A stretch of DNA of 5,452 nt from Hyphomicrobiales bacterium (lineage in GTDB: Bacteria; Pseudomonadota; Alphaproteobacteria; Rhizobiales; JAUVMS01). The translations under genes were made by a program, and so were the position numbers. Below are positions 4,722 to 5,452 of this stretch, piece after piece (the first letter of the stretch is position 1; each line of letters begins with the position of its first letter). The notes beneath the pieces were generated by a model, which saw only the letters and a program-made list of their open reading frames with translations, was not told the DNA's origin and searched no databases. The stretch covers positions 1 through 5,452 of the forward strand of contig JAUVMS010000277.1 in the NCBI GenBank assembly GCA_030600135.1, written 5' to 3'.

Positions 4722-5452
4722 TGTGTGCGCTGGCCGCAGCTGCTGTCGAAAAGCTACCACGCAGCACGGATTTCGCTGGTGTCGGGACGCCTGCCTATCA
4801 TGAGGGGGTGCTCGATCTCCTCTATGGCCACCTTTTGAGCGTGGTGCGGGCGCGTAGCCCCGGCGTGCGAAACATTCTCGACGAGGACGTCGGAATTCAC
4901 GGTCTGGATCGGGCAGGGCTGATAGATGCCCTGCAAGTCATCGGCATCTGGCTGCAGCTCTTGAACATTGCGGATGAAAATGCGGCCATGCGGGTGCGGC
5001 GCACGCTCGAATCGTCGGCCGGCCCGGACGCCGTGCGGGGACTGTTTTCCAATGTGCTTTGCGACATTGCGTCACTCGACACCGAGCCTGAAAAGTTATC
5101 GCAAGCTCTTGACCGTCTTGATGTCAGCCCGACGCTGACTGCGCACCCGACCGAAGCCAAGCGGGTTACGGTGCTCGAAATTCACCGTCGCATCTATCGC
5201 AAGCTGGTCGAATTAGAGGTTCAGCGCTGGACACCACGAGAACGCGAACGACTGAACCGCGAGTTGCGCAATGAGATCGACCTCTTGTGGCTCACCGGCG
5301 AGCTTCGCCTCGAGCGGCCGAGCGTCGAGCAGGAAATTTCGTGGGGGTTGCAATTCTTCCGCGAACCGCTTTTCGAGGTCGTGGCGCAGCTCTACGAGGA
5401 ATTTGGCGAGGCGATACGCCGGCACTATCCTGAAGATCCACCGAAGGTTCGG
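4721..5452 (+). CDS. ppc: Phosphoenolpyruvate carboxylase, N-terminal part (cut by window end)
   Basis: The frame is open for 244 codons to the window edge; full enzymes are about 880-930 residues, so roughly a quarter is seen. The enzyme adds bicarbonate to PEP to give oxaloacetate (EC 4.1.1.31), the CO2-fixing step of the serine cycle. The hallmark is LTAHPTEAKR (139-148), where His142 matches the catalytic His of the TAHPTE motif (His138 in the E. coli enzyme). It is followed by the usual helical LEIHRRIYRKL stretch and by the EIDLLWLTGELRLERPSVEQEISWGL region (185-210), equivalent to the family LWxTxExR...PTVxDE block. The ATG shares its A with the stop codon of the upstream gene (TAATG) and has no recognisable ribosome site, so translation probably depends on re-initiation by terminating ribosomes. 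An internal GTG at codon 30 is a less likely start because family similarity seems to begin around there or before. The allosteric and C-terminal residues are outside the window. Confidence 0.93.
   Translation, partial: MCALAAAAVEKLPRSTDFAGVGTPAYHEGVLDLLYGHLLSVVRARSPGVRNILDEDVGIHGLDRAGLIDALQVIGIWLQLLNIADENAAMRVRRTLESSAGPDAVRGLFSNVLCDIASLDTEPEKLSQALDRLDVSPTLTAHPTEAKRVTVLEIHRRIYRKLVELEVQRWTPRERERLNRELRNEIDLLWLTGELRLERPSVEQEISWGLQFFREPLFEVVAQLYEEFGEAIRRHYPEDPPKVR

Noticed and set aside
3885..4760. 291-codon minus-strand frame opposite hpr
   Set aside because: The long frame mirrors codon bias of hpr, whose catalytic residues are all intact; the antisense product is compositionally odd and unrecognised.

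Overview
The window carries most of a serine-cycle (C1 assimilation) gene cluster from what looks like a methylotrophic or methanotrophic alphaproteobacterium. The GC content is moderately high (judged by eye, not counted). The products resemble serine-cycle enzymes of Methylobacterium and Hyphomicrobium. The genus cannot be fixed from the sequence alone, and no mobile element, tRNA, rRNA or CRISPR array is visible.

Layout. At the left edge, the first 24 codons of a minus-strand gene (72 down to 1) look like the N-terminus of a response-regulator receiver domain. A divergent intergenic region (73-313) follows, holding several inverted repeats that could be operators. Five genes then run rightward: sga (serine-glyoxylate aminotransferase, 314-1519), a 132-base gap with a strong 12-bp stem-loop, mtkA and mtkB (malate-CoA ligase beta and alpha, 1652-2851 and 2848-3738), an NAD-type hydroxypyruvate reductase/D-glycerate dehydrogenase (3750-4721), and the first 244 codons of ppc (PEP carboxylase, from 4721, cut by the window end). 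From mtkA onward the genes overlap or nearly touch (ATGA, an 11-base gap with the ribosome site on the stop codon, TAATG), so mtkA-mtkB-hpr-ppc is almost certainly one transcript. sga probably shares it, with the stem-loop as a possible control or processing point.

How the genes work together. Sga transfers the amino group of serine to glyoxylate, giving hydroxypyruvate and glycine. Hpr reduces hydroxypyruvate to D-glycerate. After glycerate kinase and enolase (not in this window), Ppc carboxylates PEP to oxaloacetate. Malate dehydrogenase (not here) makes malate, and MtkAB activates it to malyl-CoA. Malyl-CoA lyase (not here; a likely downstream neighbour) would release acetyl-CoA and regenerate glyoxylate. 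The enzymes are well-known families. The less ordinary points are the gene order, the divergent regulator with a non-canonical acidic pocket, and the dyads and stem-loop in the two intergenic regions. I see no evidence for a wholly new system.
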